A stretch of 64,000 nt of DNA, taken from contig OX031065.1 of assembly GCA_943736015.1 (NCBI GenBank), positions 41,058,427 through 41,122,426 on the forward strand, read 5' to 3'. The translations under genes were made by a program, and so were the position numbers. Below the pieces are notes generated by a model. That model was not told the DNA's origin. It ran no database searches and was given only the letters and a program-made list of their open reading frames with translations. The stretch's first letter is position 1; every line of letters starts with the position of its first letter. This document shows positions 1 through 10,954 of this stretch, one piece after another. This DNA is from Tridacna crocea. Lineage: Eukaryota; Mollusca; Bivalvia; Cardiida; Cardiidae.

Positions 1-62
1 GTGTTCATGGCTATAAACATTGCCTAATCATAATGAAAAATAAATTTTTTTTCATTGATAAC

Positions 63-281
63 TGTTTACCAAATTACGCAAATTTAGATTGGTCCAAAAT
101 AGGAAAACATGGGACACTTAAAAAATACTTTTTAAAAAAGGAACAGCTTCTCTCTTTCAAAGAGTGAAAAACATTGCTTGAAAAGGAGAAAACACTGGTT
201 TCCAGTATTTTCTTCGTTTCCAGCAAGACTTCTTGAGCTTTCCTACTTACAATTTTTGAAAATCGAAATTATTTGGTAAAG
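63..281 (-). mobile_element. Degenerate TTAA-hairpin MITE
   Basis: The left end reads TTTACCAAATTACG followed by a form of AGATTGGTCC. The centre is a weak hairpin (GGAGAAAACACTGG...CCAGTATTTTC), and the right end is ATTTGGTAAAGG. The flanking TTAA is lost. The order of parts matches the intact copies further along, but the copy is heavily diverged. Confidence 0.4.
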
Positions 282-1130
282 GTCCATTGGCTTATGAACA
301 TGGCAACATCACCATATAAATAAGTAAATATAAATAAAGTTAACATTAAAGGAACCCAAAAAAGATACATTAATCGTTACTCATGGAATTAATTGTATTA
401 TTTCTGACTTAAATGACTTTAAAAAGGTCTTTTTCCGTGGGGGATGTCATTTCAACGAAATTGCTTGTACGTTTATTCTTACTTTAAAACCTCTCTAACA
501 ATAAAAAACCCATGAAAACATCTGGAATTCCTTTATACACCCTTTAGCAAAAAAATATATATGCAAATCCAATGCGTCTTACAGTAAAAATTACTAAAAT
601 TTCTCAGTGTTTAAATTCCTAGACAGCTCAATAACCGGTTACATGACTTCTACAGGATTGTTGGCAAAGGTTTAAGCCTTTTGTATCAAATTTACTATAT
701 ATTATCTAGATCAGTAATTTTTTTTCCTTACCTCTTTACCAAATTACAAAATTTTAGATGGGTCCAAATTTAGGGCAGTTACAGGCAACAAAAAATAAAG
801 GTAATTCAAAGACTTCTTTCTCATTGTCGTTAAAAGTCATCTTTGTGTACTAAAATGGTATTGCCTATGGCAGTGAAAAAAATAAATTTATCACTCTGTA
901 AATGAGAAACATTTATGTCTCTGCATTTACCATGATTGACATAAAATTTAGATAGAATTGTGGAAAAAGAAGCAGTTACTTATGGAAAGCATCTGCTTCT
1001 TGTTTTGCACAATATTTCTCATTCTGTTGAAAAACAAATATTATTTTCTTCCTTGAAATGTTTGTCTTTTGTTTTTGTTTGTAATGGTTCATGTAAGATC
1101 TGACAGGTCTTAAAATAGCCTCTACATGCA
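282..1130. other. No gene seen; AT-rich spacer
   Basis: There is no coherent reading frame or recognised element. A MITE-like end (TACCAAATTACAAAATTTTAG) lies near 735-755 and is probably a fragment. The rest looks like intergenic or intronic sequence. Confidence 0.4.
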
Positions 1131-1334
1131 CCCTTTACCACATACAATACAGTTTTAACAACCCAGGTGAAGAAGCCTGTTAAAAACATCGTGAGGGGGG
1201 AAAGGAGTGCTGGTTAGCAGCATTTTCTCCTTTTTCGAACAGTCATTTTTACACCTCCAAAGTGATTTATCTTCTGCAACATTTTTAATGCTTTCAGTTT
1301 AGAAAGGTTTAGAATTTTCTATTTGGTAAAAGAG
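1131..1334 (+). mobile_element. TTAA-hairpin MITE, diverged copy
   Basis: The copy starts CCCTTTACCACA and carries the AAGAAGCC arm, a hairpin centred on TGCTGGTTAGCAGCA near 1208-1222, and an end GGTAAAAGAGTTAA at 1326-1338. The right TTAA is kept; the left flank is TGCA. Confidence 0.65.
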
Positions 1335-1715
1335 TTAATGAGCTATGGAGACCCAAGAATGTTTTGCTTTGACAATGGCCTTAGGCCTAGGAGTGGAAAA
1401 TTTATTCCCTGTACCCTTTGTCAAATAACCCAATGTTAGACTGGTCCTAGTCCAAAGTAATTGAAGATGGCCAACAGAATGTGGCTCAGTTGATGATAAT
1501 AAATTTGTCTCCACGAAGGTATTATATAAACACTGAGGGAAAAGGAAGAAATAATGGTCAAAGTGTTTTGCAAACTGAGCTTCTCCATCAAGATTGTTAA
1601 GATGCGGTAGAGGTAAAAGTTAAACCCTTTACCATACAATAATACTTAAGACTTATTCAAACTGAAAGCAGATGGCAGACAGCAATTTCATAGTTACTAA
1701 TCTCTAATGACGCAT
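1335..1715. other. Spacer with eroded MITE-like ends
   Basis: CCCTTTGTCAAATAACCC near 1411 with AGACTGGTCC following, and CCCTTTACCATACAAT near 1625, resemble MITE ends. No palindrome joins them. I see no gene. Confidence 0.3.
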
Positions 1716-1765
1716 TTTTAGCTTACCTGAGCACAACATGCTCATAGGGTCTTTTTAGGGTCACC

Positions 1766-2169
1766 CATCTTCGCAAGCCAAGTTTACGATCACTACGTGG
1801 ATCTTACCTTGGCTGATTGAGCCTGATTTCGAGATTTCTGCGATGCGCCCTCTATTGGATGCTGGTTATTACTCCCCTTTACATCATGTTTTTAAAAGCA
1901 AATGAAATATTGGTTTACAAACCGCTTACAAATACACATGAAGCAATAAGCAGACATCCACGTGGGTTTCCATATTTTACCTTTTATTCGAAAGGTAGAG
2001 ACCTTGTTCTATATTTATCAAAGATGAAATGCTACGAGCGATTTAATTCGTTGCAGCTAAGTCTGGCTGCATCCAATGCAAAAGCATATTGGGTGAACGT
2101 AAAAACTAAGCTGGATCCACCAAGGGTAGAGTAAGGTAGTGAATCGTCGGCCTTTAGCCTGCGGAGATG
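1766..2169. mobile_element. Mutator-like MITE inside HLE-1
   Basis: The terminal inverted repeats run about 45 bp, starting CATCTTCGCAAGCC on the left and CATCTCCGCAGGCT on the right (reverse strand). The flanks AGGGTCACC (1757-1765) and AGGGCTACC (2170-2178) agree at 7 of 9 positions. A 9-bp duplication suits the Mutator group. The insertion separates two parts of HLE-1 that are contiguous in HLE-9. A 105-codon open frame at 1817-2134 has no recognised domain and no good start context. I do not treat it as a gene. Confidence 0.5.
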
Positions 2170-2624
2170 AGGGCTACCTGGTGTCTGTCATGCGCCGTCA
2201 ACAATTCTTTAAACATCAACCCCCCCAAACGGCTGGGACATTTTGGACCAAACTTGGCTGGAATGTTCCTTTGGAGGTCCTCTTAAAAATTGTTCACAGA
2301 ATCTGATTCCATCAAAACCTGTGGTTACCATGGTAACTAAATGGAATTTTCTACTTTAAAAATCTTCTTCTCTAAAACTGCTGGCCAGATTTTAAAATGA
2401 TTTCACAGAGATGTTCCTAGGGTGACTTATTTAAAAAATTGTTGGCAAATTTTGATCTGTCAAGAAACATGGCTCTGGTGAATGGGGGCTACTTGCTCTG
2501 TAGGGAGATAAAGAAATTCTTAAAAATTCTTCTCTGAAACCGCTGGTCAGATTTTGAAATAATTTCACAGGGATGTTCTTTGGGTGACCCTTTTGAAAAA
2601 TGTTTGCCAAATTTTGATCTGTCA

Positions 2625-3625
2625 GATTAGGCATCCACTAGGGCCAGGACAATACTCAGATAGCACGCAGACAATGAATTTAATATTCGGCTAATTTTCC
2701 AAATGTTCCAAATGGCTTCTTACTGTTCTCCTAGAGGCTTCCACCTGATTTGGAGCCTTCCGGATTGGCAATTTTGTTCACGTCAAAATTTTGATCGAGA
2801 GCAAAATTTGGACGCGGAAATGAATTTCCTTACACCTTCGGCATCTTGTCTGCGTTGTTGTCAGGACACCCCGAGTCTACCGAGTATATACCCAAAAGCT
2901 TTTGAGCCACGCAGACAGAGTGCAGGCATTAAGAGGAATCAATACAGAAAGTTGGAAGAACCTTTCCTGAATGTTCAAAACGGTGGAGGAATGCTCTCTT
3001 ATCACGGGGAAAATGTCACATGACTTTCGTATCTAGGCAACCTACTCCCTTAACATATCAAAATCAGTGCGTTGTCACTTGCAGTTTGACTTTCACCAGG
3101 GCAGACGCGTTTTTAATCTTTCCTGCACATAATAATTTATGCCATGACAAAAAAAAATTCATGATGGGAAAAAAACATACGACTGGAGTTTGTGGTAATT
3201 TCATTTCTTGCTTGTTTAGAGCGACATTATTTTCTCTGATACACAGCTAATTCGTTGATGTCAGTCTATGGAGCGAGAGAATCATGCACTGTAATATAAA
3301 CTATTAATGCAACCTCTGCATTTCCGTACAGTCTCTGCCTAGTGTCGTGCATTGAAAGTGGTTGTCCCAAATGTTTCCTGGTGTAATCTTAGATATGTCC
3401 GTGTTGTCCAGAAACGATCTGCTTTCACGCCTGATATTCGGTACCATTCCAGACTGTTTATATGGACAATCCTAAGTATATGCTAGCAAGAAGTCCACGG
3501 ACATTCCGGGGATAAGTACATTTTTGTTCTGAATTGATATTCTCTCAAAGGAAGGTATGCTGAAATCAATTTATTTTTATTGCGAAGCTTCCTTGTCCCT
3601 TCCGCGTCCTAGTGGATACCAGGCA
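2625..3625. mobile_element. Unclassified ~1-kb insertion in HLE-1
   Basis: It breaks an HLE unit between GATCTGTCA and AGAAACATGG, which are adjacent in other copies. TCA flanks both sides (2622-2624, 3626-3628). Near the ends are inverted copies of ATCCACTAGG (2633-2642 and 3608-3617). The interior is richer in GC than its surroundings and has only short frames at 2703-3023 and 3020-3250 with no recognised product. Confidence 0.4.
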
Positions 3626-4179
3626 TCAAGAAACATGGCTCTGGTGAATGTGGGCTATGAAGAAATTCTTAAAAATTCTTTTTCTCTCGAATGGTTTGTC
3701 AGACTTTAAAATAATTTCACAGAGATATTCCTCAAATAACCCTTTTTAAAAAGTGTTTGTGAAATTTTGATTCGTCAAGAAACATGGCTTTGGTGAATGG
3801 GGGCTACTTGCACTGTATTGAAATGAAGAAATTCTTGAAAATTCTTCTCTGAAACCCCAAGTCAGATTTTAAAATAATTTTACAGCAATGTTCCTTGGGT
3901 GACCCTTTTCAAAAACTGTCTGCAAAATTTTGATAGGTCAAGAAACATAGATCTTGTGAATGGGGGCTACTTGCCTTATACAGAAATTAAGAAACTCTTA
4001 AAATTCTTCTTTACGAAAACTGCTGGCCAGATTTTGAAATGACTTTTACAGCTGACCTTTTGAAAATTGCTTTGCAAAATAATGATTTTGTTTCCAGTGT
4101 TTCAATACCTCAAAAAAATGTTTGCTATGGTCCTCTAAAAAATCAGGTGAGCTATCCAGGGCCATCTTGGCCTTGTTTC

Positions 4180-4304
4180 TTTGATGAGGTTGAAAACTTT
4201 ATTTTAAAAGGAGAAAATGGGGTAACCAGCATTTTCTCTTTTTCCCACAAAGATTTTAAAAGATTTCTGTCTCGGGGTCACTAAAAGTCGTCATTGTGTG
4301 GTAA
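4180..4304 (-). mobile_element. Half copy of TTAA-hairpin MITE
   Basis: Contains the hairpin arm GGAGAAAATGGGGTAACC and the end ATTGTGTGGTAAGGGT. The other half is missing, and the 3' end of HLE-1 abuts the copy. Confidence 0.5.
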
Positions 4305-4310
4305 GGGTAA

Positions 4311-4534
4311 AACCTTGCCCAAACAATCCCTGGTTTCTCAGGCCCAGAAAAATAAACTCTTTTTGAAAACAGTGTAGGAAATGGAATAAAATGCTGGTAA
4401 CAAGCATATTCTCCATTTCTCACCATGTTTTCCACCCTTCCAAGAACAAATTTCAATTTTTGAATCACATACATTTTGTCATCTGCAAATGCTGTCACTC
4501 TGGACCAGTGTAAAGTTTTGTCATTTTCTAAAGA
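4311..4534 (+). mobile_element. TTAA-hairpin MITE
   Basis: A full-length, moderately diverged copy. It opens CTTGCCCAAACAATCCC, has a hairpin centred near 4396, then TTCCAAGAACAAATTTC and GGACCAGTGTAAAG, and ends CTAAAGAG before TTAA at 4535-4538. Confidence 0.65.
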
Positions 4535-4538
4535 GTTA

Positions 4539-4745
4539 AATAATCCTGAAATTTTAGACTAGTCCAAATAAAAAGCTACAGTTACTGCAGAGGACAGCCC
4601 AAATGTTGTGCAAAAACACAAAATTTGTTCTTCAAAGGGTAAAAAACATTTTGGAAAAGGAATAAAAAGCATTTTCTCCCTTTTCCATGTTTTCAAGAGA
4701 TTCACAAAAGCTTTTTTCAGTGCAGTTAGAACCATGGATTGTAGA
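4539..4745 (-). mobile_element. Truncated TTAA-hairpin MITE
   Basis: It starts at the TTAA that ends the previous copy, continues AAATTTTAGACTAGTCC, and has a shortened hairpin (AAAAGCATTTTCTCCC). The distal end is lost. Confidence 0.5.
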
Positions 4746-4914
4746 ATAAAGGTTAAGTAATTCAATAATATTTTATATCTATGAAATAAAAACAGTAGAT
4801 AAGCCACAAACCACTATCCTAGTATATTTGGTGAGAATATCTAAAAATGTGTTTAGTATCAAAATATTATACACTGTTGATCAAAGATTGAACTGCATAT
4901 TATGTGTAGTCAGA

Positions 4915-6637
4915 TTTTTAGCTCACCTGAGCACAAAGTGCTGATGGTGAGCTATTGTAATCGTGCTGTGTCCGTTGTGCATCGTCCGTCGTCAACCTTT
5001 TACCTTGTGTACGCTCTAGAGGCCACATTTTTGGTCCGATACTCATGAAAATTGGTCAGGATGTTTGCCTCGATGAAATCTGGGACGAGTTCGAAAGTGG
5101 GTCATGTTGGGTCAAAAACTAGGTCACTAGGTCAAATCTTAGAAAAGCCTTATGTACGCTCTAGAGGCCACATTTTCAGTCCAATACTCATAAAAGTTGG
5201 TCAGAATGTTTGTCTTGATGATATCTCGACAAGTCTGAATATGGTTCATGTCGGGTAAAAATCTAGGTCACTAATTCAAATCTTAGAAAAACCTTGTGTA
5301 CGCTCTAGAGGCCACATTTTCAGTCTGATACTCATGAAAGTTGGTCAGGACGTTTGCCTCGACGAAATCTAGGATATGCCTGAAAATGGGTCATGTCAGA
5401 TCAAAAACTAGGTCACTAGGTGAAATCTTAGAAAAACCTTGTGTAAGCTCTAAAGGCCACTATTTCAGGCGGATACTCATGAAAATTGGTCAGGATGTTT
5501 GCCTGGATGATATATCGGACATGATTGAAAATGGGTCATGTGGGGTCAAAAACTAGGTCGAAGGTCAATTTTAGAAAAACCTTGTATACGCTCTAGAGGC
5601 CACATTTTCATTCCAAAACTCTTGAAAGTTGGTCAGAATGTTTGTCTTGATGATATCTCGGACAGGTTCGAAAATTGGTCATGTGGGGTCAAAAACTAGG
5701 TCACTAGGTCAAATCTTAGAAAAACCTTGTGTACGCTCTAGAGGCCACATTTTCAGTCCAAAACTCTTGAAAGTTGGTCACAATATTTGCCTTTATGATA
5801 TCTTGGATGAGTTTGAAAATGTGTCATGTGCAGTCAAAAACTAAGTCACCAGCTCAAATTTTAGAAAAACCTTTTGTAGGCTCTAGAGCCTACATTTTCA
5901 GTCCAAAACTCTTGTAAGTTGGTCTAAATGTTTGCCTTGATGATATATTAGACGAGTTTGAAAATGGGTCATTGGGAGTTAAAAACTGGGTCACCAGGTC
6001 TTATCCTTGTATATGCTCTGGATGCCACATTTTCAGTCCAACACTCTTGAAAATTAGTCACAATGTTTGCCTGGATAATATCTTGGATGAGTTACAAAAA
6101 GGGTCATGCTGGGTGAAAAACTGGGTCAATAGGTCAAATGTTACAAACACCTTTTGTATGCTATGGAGGACACATTTTTAGTCTGATACTCCTAAAACTT
6201 GTTCATAATATTTGTCCTAGTGTTACCTTGAATGAGTTTGTTGGGTCATGTGGAGTCAAAAACTAGGGTCAATGGGTCAAATATTAGAAAAACTTTGTGT
6301 ACACTCTAGAGGCTACATTTTCTGCCTGATACTCTTCACACTTGGTCAGAATGTTTGTTTTGGTGATGTCTCAAAAGAGTTTGATAATAGGTAATTGTCG
6401 GGTCCAAAACTAGGTCACTTGATGAAATCTTAGAAAAACTTTTTGTACTCTGTAGAGTCCACAATTTCAGTCCAATACTCATGAAAATTGGTCAGAATGT
6501 TTGTCTTATTGATATCTCAAAAGGGTTTGATAATGGGTAATGTCTGATAAAAAACTAGGTCACTGGGAAACTAGATGGTTCATGTTTGGTCAATTGACTC
6601 AGGTGAACGATTTCAGGGCCATCATGGCCCTCTTGTT
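4915..6637 (+). mobile_element. HLE-2, Helentron-like element, 144-bp units
   Basis: The 5' end is TTTTTAGCTCACCTGAGC, the 3' end is CTCAGGTGAACGA followed by GGGCCATCATGGCCC and CTCTTGTT. GCTCACCTGA and TCAGGTGA are inverted subterminal repeats. The body is about ten tandem units. The element is nearly complete and uninterrupted, and makes a good reference for this family. Confidence 0.7.
5011..6480 (+). repeat. Minisatellite array, period about 144-145 bp
   Basis: The phrase CGCTCTAGAGGCCACAT recurs near 5012, 5157, 5300, 5445, 5588, 5733 and 5878, with decayed units to about 6480. Because 144 is divisible by three, one frame can stay open across unit joints, which produces several 65-70 codon frames that are not genes. 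Confidence 0.85.
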
Positions 6638-7687
6638 ATCTGCACTGGTAGCCATTGCAAAGCAAATTGTCCTTGGCAATTTAGTTGAGCCTGGTAGCTC
6701 AGTCATAAGTGTGCAGGACTTGAGAACAAAGGGTCGTGAGATTGATCGCTGGCTTGGCCAGTGTCTGTCCGAGGATTGATTATAATCATTGCGATGGTAT
6801 TCATTCTTCTCCCTCAGCTGATCATTGCATGTGGGAAAGCAGCCAGTGGCTTGGAAATAATGTACAGAATTCTAGTGAAAAAAAGACTACACGATTTAGG
6901 AACTGGAAAGCACAAATAGGAGAACAGGCTGCTGAGAAGTAATTGCATCATTCAGTCAAAACCAAAAATTTGACCCATTTTCGCAAAACCAGTGTCGCCA
7001 GTATTGTCGACGATCTTAAACTGCCACAAATACATTTAGTGAACTAAATGTATATATGTAAAATTAATATTCAAAGAATACTTTAAATCAATAATTGACA
7101 AAGAAGATAATCTATTTACCAAAAATATAAAGAAATTTTGGGGTCAAAATGCTGCTAGTAGCAAATTTCCGCATGTCTCCACAACAAATTGACATTTTGT
7201 AGCTCTGAAATTTTAAATATGAAACTTTCATCGAATACAGTTATTTTACTAAGGTAAAGACATGGTAGCTATCAGCTAACTAAGGGCATTTTTTGGGTCC
7301 TGATTTGTTTAGTTTTTCCTTCTGGCAAATTTTTTCGACGTTGTCAAAATAGACCTCACCTACCGTAACGATTTTTACAACCTCTGCAAACTGTGTTAAT
7401 ACATATGTAGAGCTTTAGAAAATGCGCTATTTTCTTCATAAAATGTGAATTCCTTTGGTACATACAGAAAAATGTAAATGCGTGTGAAGAACATGTGAAA
7501 ATTGCTGCATGAAGTCACACCATGTTTTGTCGCAATTTAGAACCTCACCTCTGTAACTAGAAAATGTCCTATTGTGATTACATTTGTTTTCTATATCAAG
7601 TCACCATATCTCCATGTCGTATTTCCCCCATTTTTGCATTTGTTCAAGTTTTATTTCGTTTCATTCGGACACAATAGGTTGAAATTC
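6638..7687. other. No gene seen; AT-rich spacer
   Basis: Overlapping frames at 6540-6942 run out of the HLE-2 end and have no recognised domain. Two sites resembling CACCTCCGTAAC (near 7357 and 7546) belong to a recurrent motif described in the findings. Confidence 0.4.
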
Positions 7688-9211
7688 ATTTTTAGCTCCA
7701 CTGGCCGAAGGCCAGCGGGCTTATGTCATGGCCCGTTGTCCGTCGTGCGTGCGTCCGTCCGTCCGTGCGTCCGTCCGTCCGTCTGTCCGTGCGTTAACTT
7801 TTTCTTTAAACATCTTCTTCTCTGAAACTACCCATCCAATTTTGATGAAACTTCACAGAAATGATCCTGCCATGGTCCTCTTTAGAATTTCTTGAAAGAA
7901 TTAAATTCCTTCAAAAACTCTGGTTGCCATGGCAACAAAACTGAAAAATTTTGAAAATCTTTGAAAATCTTCTTGTCTGAAACCATAAGGCCTAGAGCTA
8001 CCAAATTTGGCATGTAGCTTTATCTAGTGGACCTCTACCAAGTTTCTTCAAATTATAGTCCTGGGGTCAAAATTGGCCCCGCCCCGGGGGTAACAAGTTT
8101 TACATGGGCTTATATAGGGAGAACTTCAAAATTCTTCTTCCACCTAGCCATAGGGCCTAGGGCTACCAAATTTGGCATGTAGCTTTATCTAGTGGACCTC
8201 TACCAAGGGTTTCCAACTTATAGCCCAGGGGTCAAATTTGGCCCCGCCCCCGGGGGGTAACAAATTTTACATGGGCTTATATAGGGAAAACTTTCAAAAT
8301 CTTGTTGCACCTAGCTATAAGGACTAGGGCTATCAAATTTTGCATGTAGCTTTATCTAGGGGGTCTCTACCAAGGGTGCCCAAAAGTATAGCCCTGGGGT
8401 TGAATTTAGCCCCCGTCACAGGGAATCACAAGTTTTGCATTGGCTTATATAGGGAAACTTTAATAATCTACTTGTACATAGTCATAAGGCCTAGGGCTAC
8501 CAAATTTTGCATGTAGCTTTATCTAATGGGCTTCTACCAAGAGAGCCAAAATTTTAACTTTGGGGGTCAAGTTTGACCCCATGCCAGGGGTCACAAGTTT
8601 AATATTGGTTTTATAAACCTGTCTCATGGGTCACATATTTTACAGGGCCTTTTATTGAGCAAACTTGTTTTACAGGGCTTTTTATTGGGCAAGATTCAAA
8701 AATCTTCGTGTTTATAACCACACATTCTAGCTTTATATTGTAGGTCTGGGGTCAAAATTGGCTCCATCCAGGGATCACAAGTTTAACATGGGCCTCAAGA
8801 TATAGTCACTTTAATTTATACATTAATCAAGGGAAATAACTCTTTTTATGAAAGATAAAGTTTAGTACTATTTACCTCCCTTGATTATCAAACTGCATTG
8901 ATACATGATTGATGCTAGACATTAAGTTTTTTGATAAAAAATATTCTGTTTTCAAGTGTTATTCATTTTTTTGATGCTAATAGTTATGCTCACATGAGGT
9001 GAATAATAAATTCAGAGTAAGGTTTCTATCATTCAGCTTATTTTTCCAAGGATGTTACCTTTCATGCTAATGAATGAACCTGCTTGTACTGCCTGACAGC
9101 GTTCATTGTTTTTGAAGGCCCTCTTTTTCATGGTCATGAACACTTCAATTTGTGTGGTAAAGGGTTAAAAAGCCAGTGGAGCGATACAGGGCCATCATGG
9201 CCCTCTTGTTT
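7688..9211 (+). mobile_element. HLE-3, Helentron-like element (CCACTGG type)
   Basis: The 5' end is TTTTTAGCTCCACTGGC with the hairpin CTGGCCGAAGGCCAG and a CCGT-rich microsatellite at 7738-7795. The body has units of 130-170 bp marked by TTTGGCATGTAGC and GGCCCCGCCCC. The 3' end is GCCAGTGGAGCGATACA, GGGCCATCATGGCCC, CTCTTGTTT. GTTGCCATGGCAAC, a perfect X-box palindrome, is at 7923-7936. The element is complete. Confidence 0.7.
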
Positions 9212-9410
9212 ATTCACCCCTCCGTAACGAAATAAAATTTTGAACCATACCCCTGTAACTAGTGCGAATATAACATCAAATTGCTTCTTAGAAAACTCTG
9301 TTACATCATGCGCGATGTATATGACATTAACTATGACCTTGCTGACGAAAAAAGTTTAGATTTAGAAGAAAGAAGAATTAATAAAAACAAGGTTAAGTCT
9401 TGAATTTTGT

Positions 9411-10951
9411 TTTTAGCTCCACTGGCCGAAGGCCAGCGAGCTTATGTCATGGCCCGTTGTCCGTCGTGCGTCCGTCCGTCCGTCCGTCCGTCCGTCCGTC
9501 CGTCCGTCCGTGCGTCCGTCCGTCCGTCCGTGCGTTAACTTTTTCTTTAAACATCTTCTTCTCTGAAACTACCCATCCAATTTTGATGAAACTTCACAGA
9601 AATGATCCTGCCATGGTCCTCTTCAGAATTTCTTGAAAGAATTTAATTCCTTCAAAAACTCTGGTTGCCATGGCAACAAAACTGAAAAAAATTGAAAATC
9701 TTTGAAAATCTTCTTGTCTGAAACCGTAAGGCCTAGGGCTACCAAATTTGGCATGTAGCTTTATCTAGGGGACCTCTACCAAGTTTCTTCAAATTATAGC
9801 CCTGGGGTCAAAATTGGCCCCGCCCCGGGGGTAACAAGTTTTACATGGGCTTATATAGGAAGAACTTTAAAATTCTTCTTCCACCTAGCCATAGGGCCTA
9901 GGGCTACCAAATTTGGCATGTAGCTTTATCTAGTGGACCTCTACCAAGGGTGTCCAACTTATAGCCCAGGGGTCAAATTTGGCCCCGCCCTGGGGGGGTA
10001 ACAAATTTTACATGGGCTTATACAGGGAAAACTTTCAAAATCTTCTCGCACCTAGCTATAAGGGCTAGGTCTATCAAATTTTGCATGTAGCTTTATCTAG
10101 GGGGTCTCTACCAAGGGTGCCCAAATTATAGCCCTAGGGTCAAATTTAGCCCCGTCACAGGGGCTCACAAGTTTTACATGGGCTTATATAGGGAAACTTT
10201 AATAATCTACTTGTACATAGCCATAAGGCCTAGGGCTACCAAATTTTGCATGTAGCTTTATCTAATGGGCCTCTACCAAGAGGGCCCAAATTTTAACTTT
10301 GGGGGTCAAGTTTGACCCCACCCCAGGGGTCACAAGTTTTATATTGGCTTTATAAACCTGTCTCATGGGTCACATATTTTACAGGGCCTTTTATTAAGCA
10401 AACTTGTTTTACAGGGCTTTTTATTGGGCAAGATTCAAAAATCTTCGTGTTTATAAACACACATTGTAGTTTCATATTGTAGGTCTGAGGTCAAAATTGG
10501 CTCCATCCAGGGATCACAAGTTTTACATGGGCTTCAAAATATAGTCACTTCAATTTAAACATTAAGCAAGGGAAATAACTCTTTGTATGAAAGATAAAGT
10601 TTGGTACTATTTACCTCCCTTGATGATTATCAAACTGCATTGATACATGATTGGTGCTAGACATTAAGTTTTTTTATAGAAAATATTCTGTTTTCAAGTG
10701 TGATTCATTTTGATGCTAATAGTTATGTTCACATGAGTTGAATAATAAATTCAGAGTAAGGTTTCTATCATTCAGCTTATTTTTCCAAGGATTTTACCTT
10801 TTTCATGCTTACGAGTTAACCTGCTTGTACTGCCTGACAGTGTTTATTGTTTTTGAAGGCCCTCTTTTTTAGGGTCATGAACGCTTGAATTTGCGTGGTA
10901 AAGGGTTAAAAAGCCAGTGGAGCGATACAGGGCCATCATGGCCCTCTTGTT
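9411..10951 (+). mobile_element. HLE-4, near-identical sister of HLE-3
   Basis: Same ends, unit order and X-box (9664-9677) as HLE-3, with few differences by eye and a longer CCGT run. About 200 bp of unrelated sequence separates the two, so this is not a simple tandem duplication including flanks. Confidence 0.7.
9462..9533. repeat. CCGT microsatellite in HLE-4
   Basis: About 17 CCGT repeats with TGCG interruptions, placed just after the 5' hairpin. Several other HLEs here have shorter versions at the same place. Confidence 0.9.
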
Positions 10952-10954
10952 TTT

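Larger units (their letters stand above)
1716..4179 (+). mobile_element. HLE-1, Helentron-like element split by two insertions
   Basis: The 5' end is a T-run plus TAGCTTACCTGAGC with the hairpin GAGCACAACATGCTC. The body has units of about 165 bp that recur in HLE-9 (phrases such as ATGGCTCTGGTGAATG). The 3' end is TCAGGTGAGC, then GGGCCATCTTGGCC and TTGTTT. Other DNA interrupts it at 1766-2169 and 2625-3625. The first unit carries GTTACCATGGTAAC at 2323-2336, a symmetric variant of the X-box palindrome found in other HLEs. The class is inferred from architecture; no Rep/helicase gene is present. Confidence 0.6.

Noticed and set aside
1817-2134. 105-codon frame with a hydrophobic start
   Set aside because: Lies wholly inside a TIR element and begins at TTG; no homologue recognised, no splice or promoter evidence.
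2703-3023. 106-codon frame
   Set aside because: Inside an unclassified insertion; composition is not distinctive and there is no conserved motif.
5052-6181. Series of 65-70 codon frames with repeated peptide (VGQNVCLDD..., CRSRGHIFSP-like)
   Set aside because: They are translations of the 144-bp minisatellite, whose period is a multiple of three. The frames break at single-base changes and recur in HLE-10 and HLE-16.
4915-6637. CRISPR-like array
   Set aside because: Regular 144-bp units are contiguous tandem repeats without spacers, in a eukaryotic sequence.
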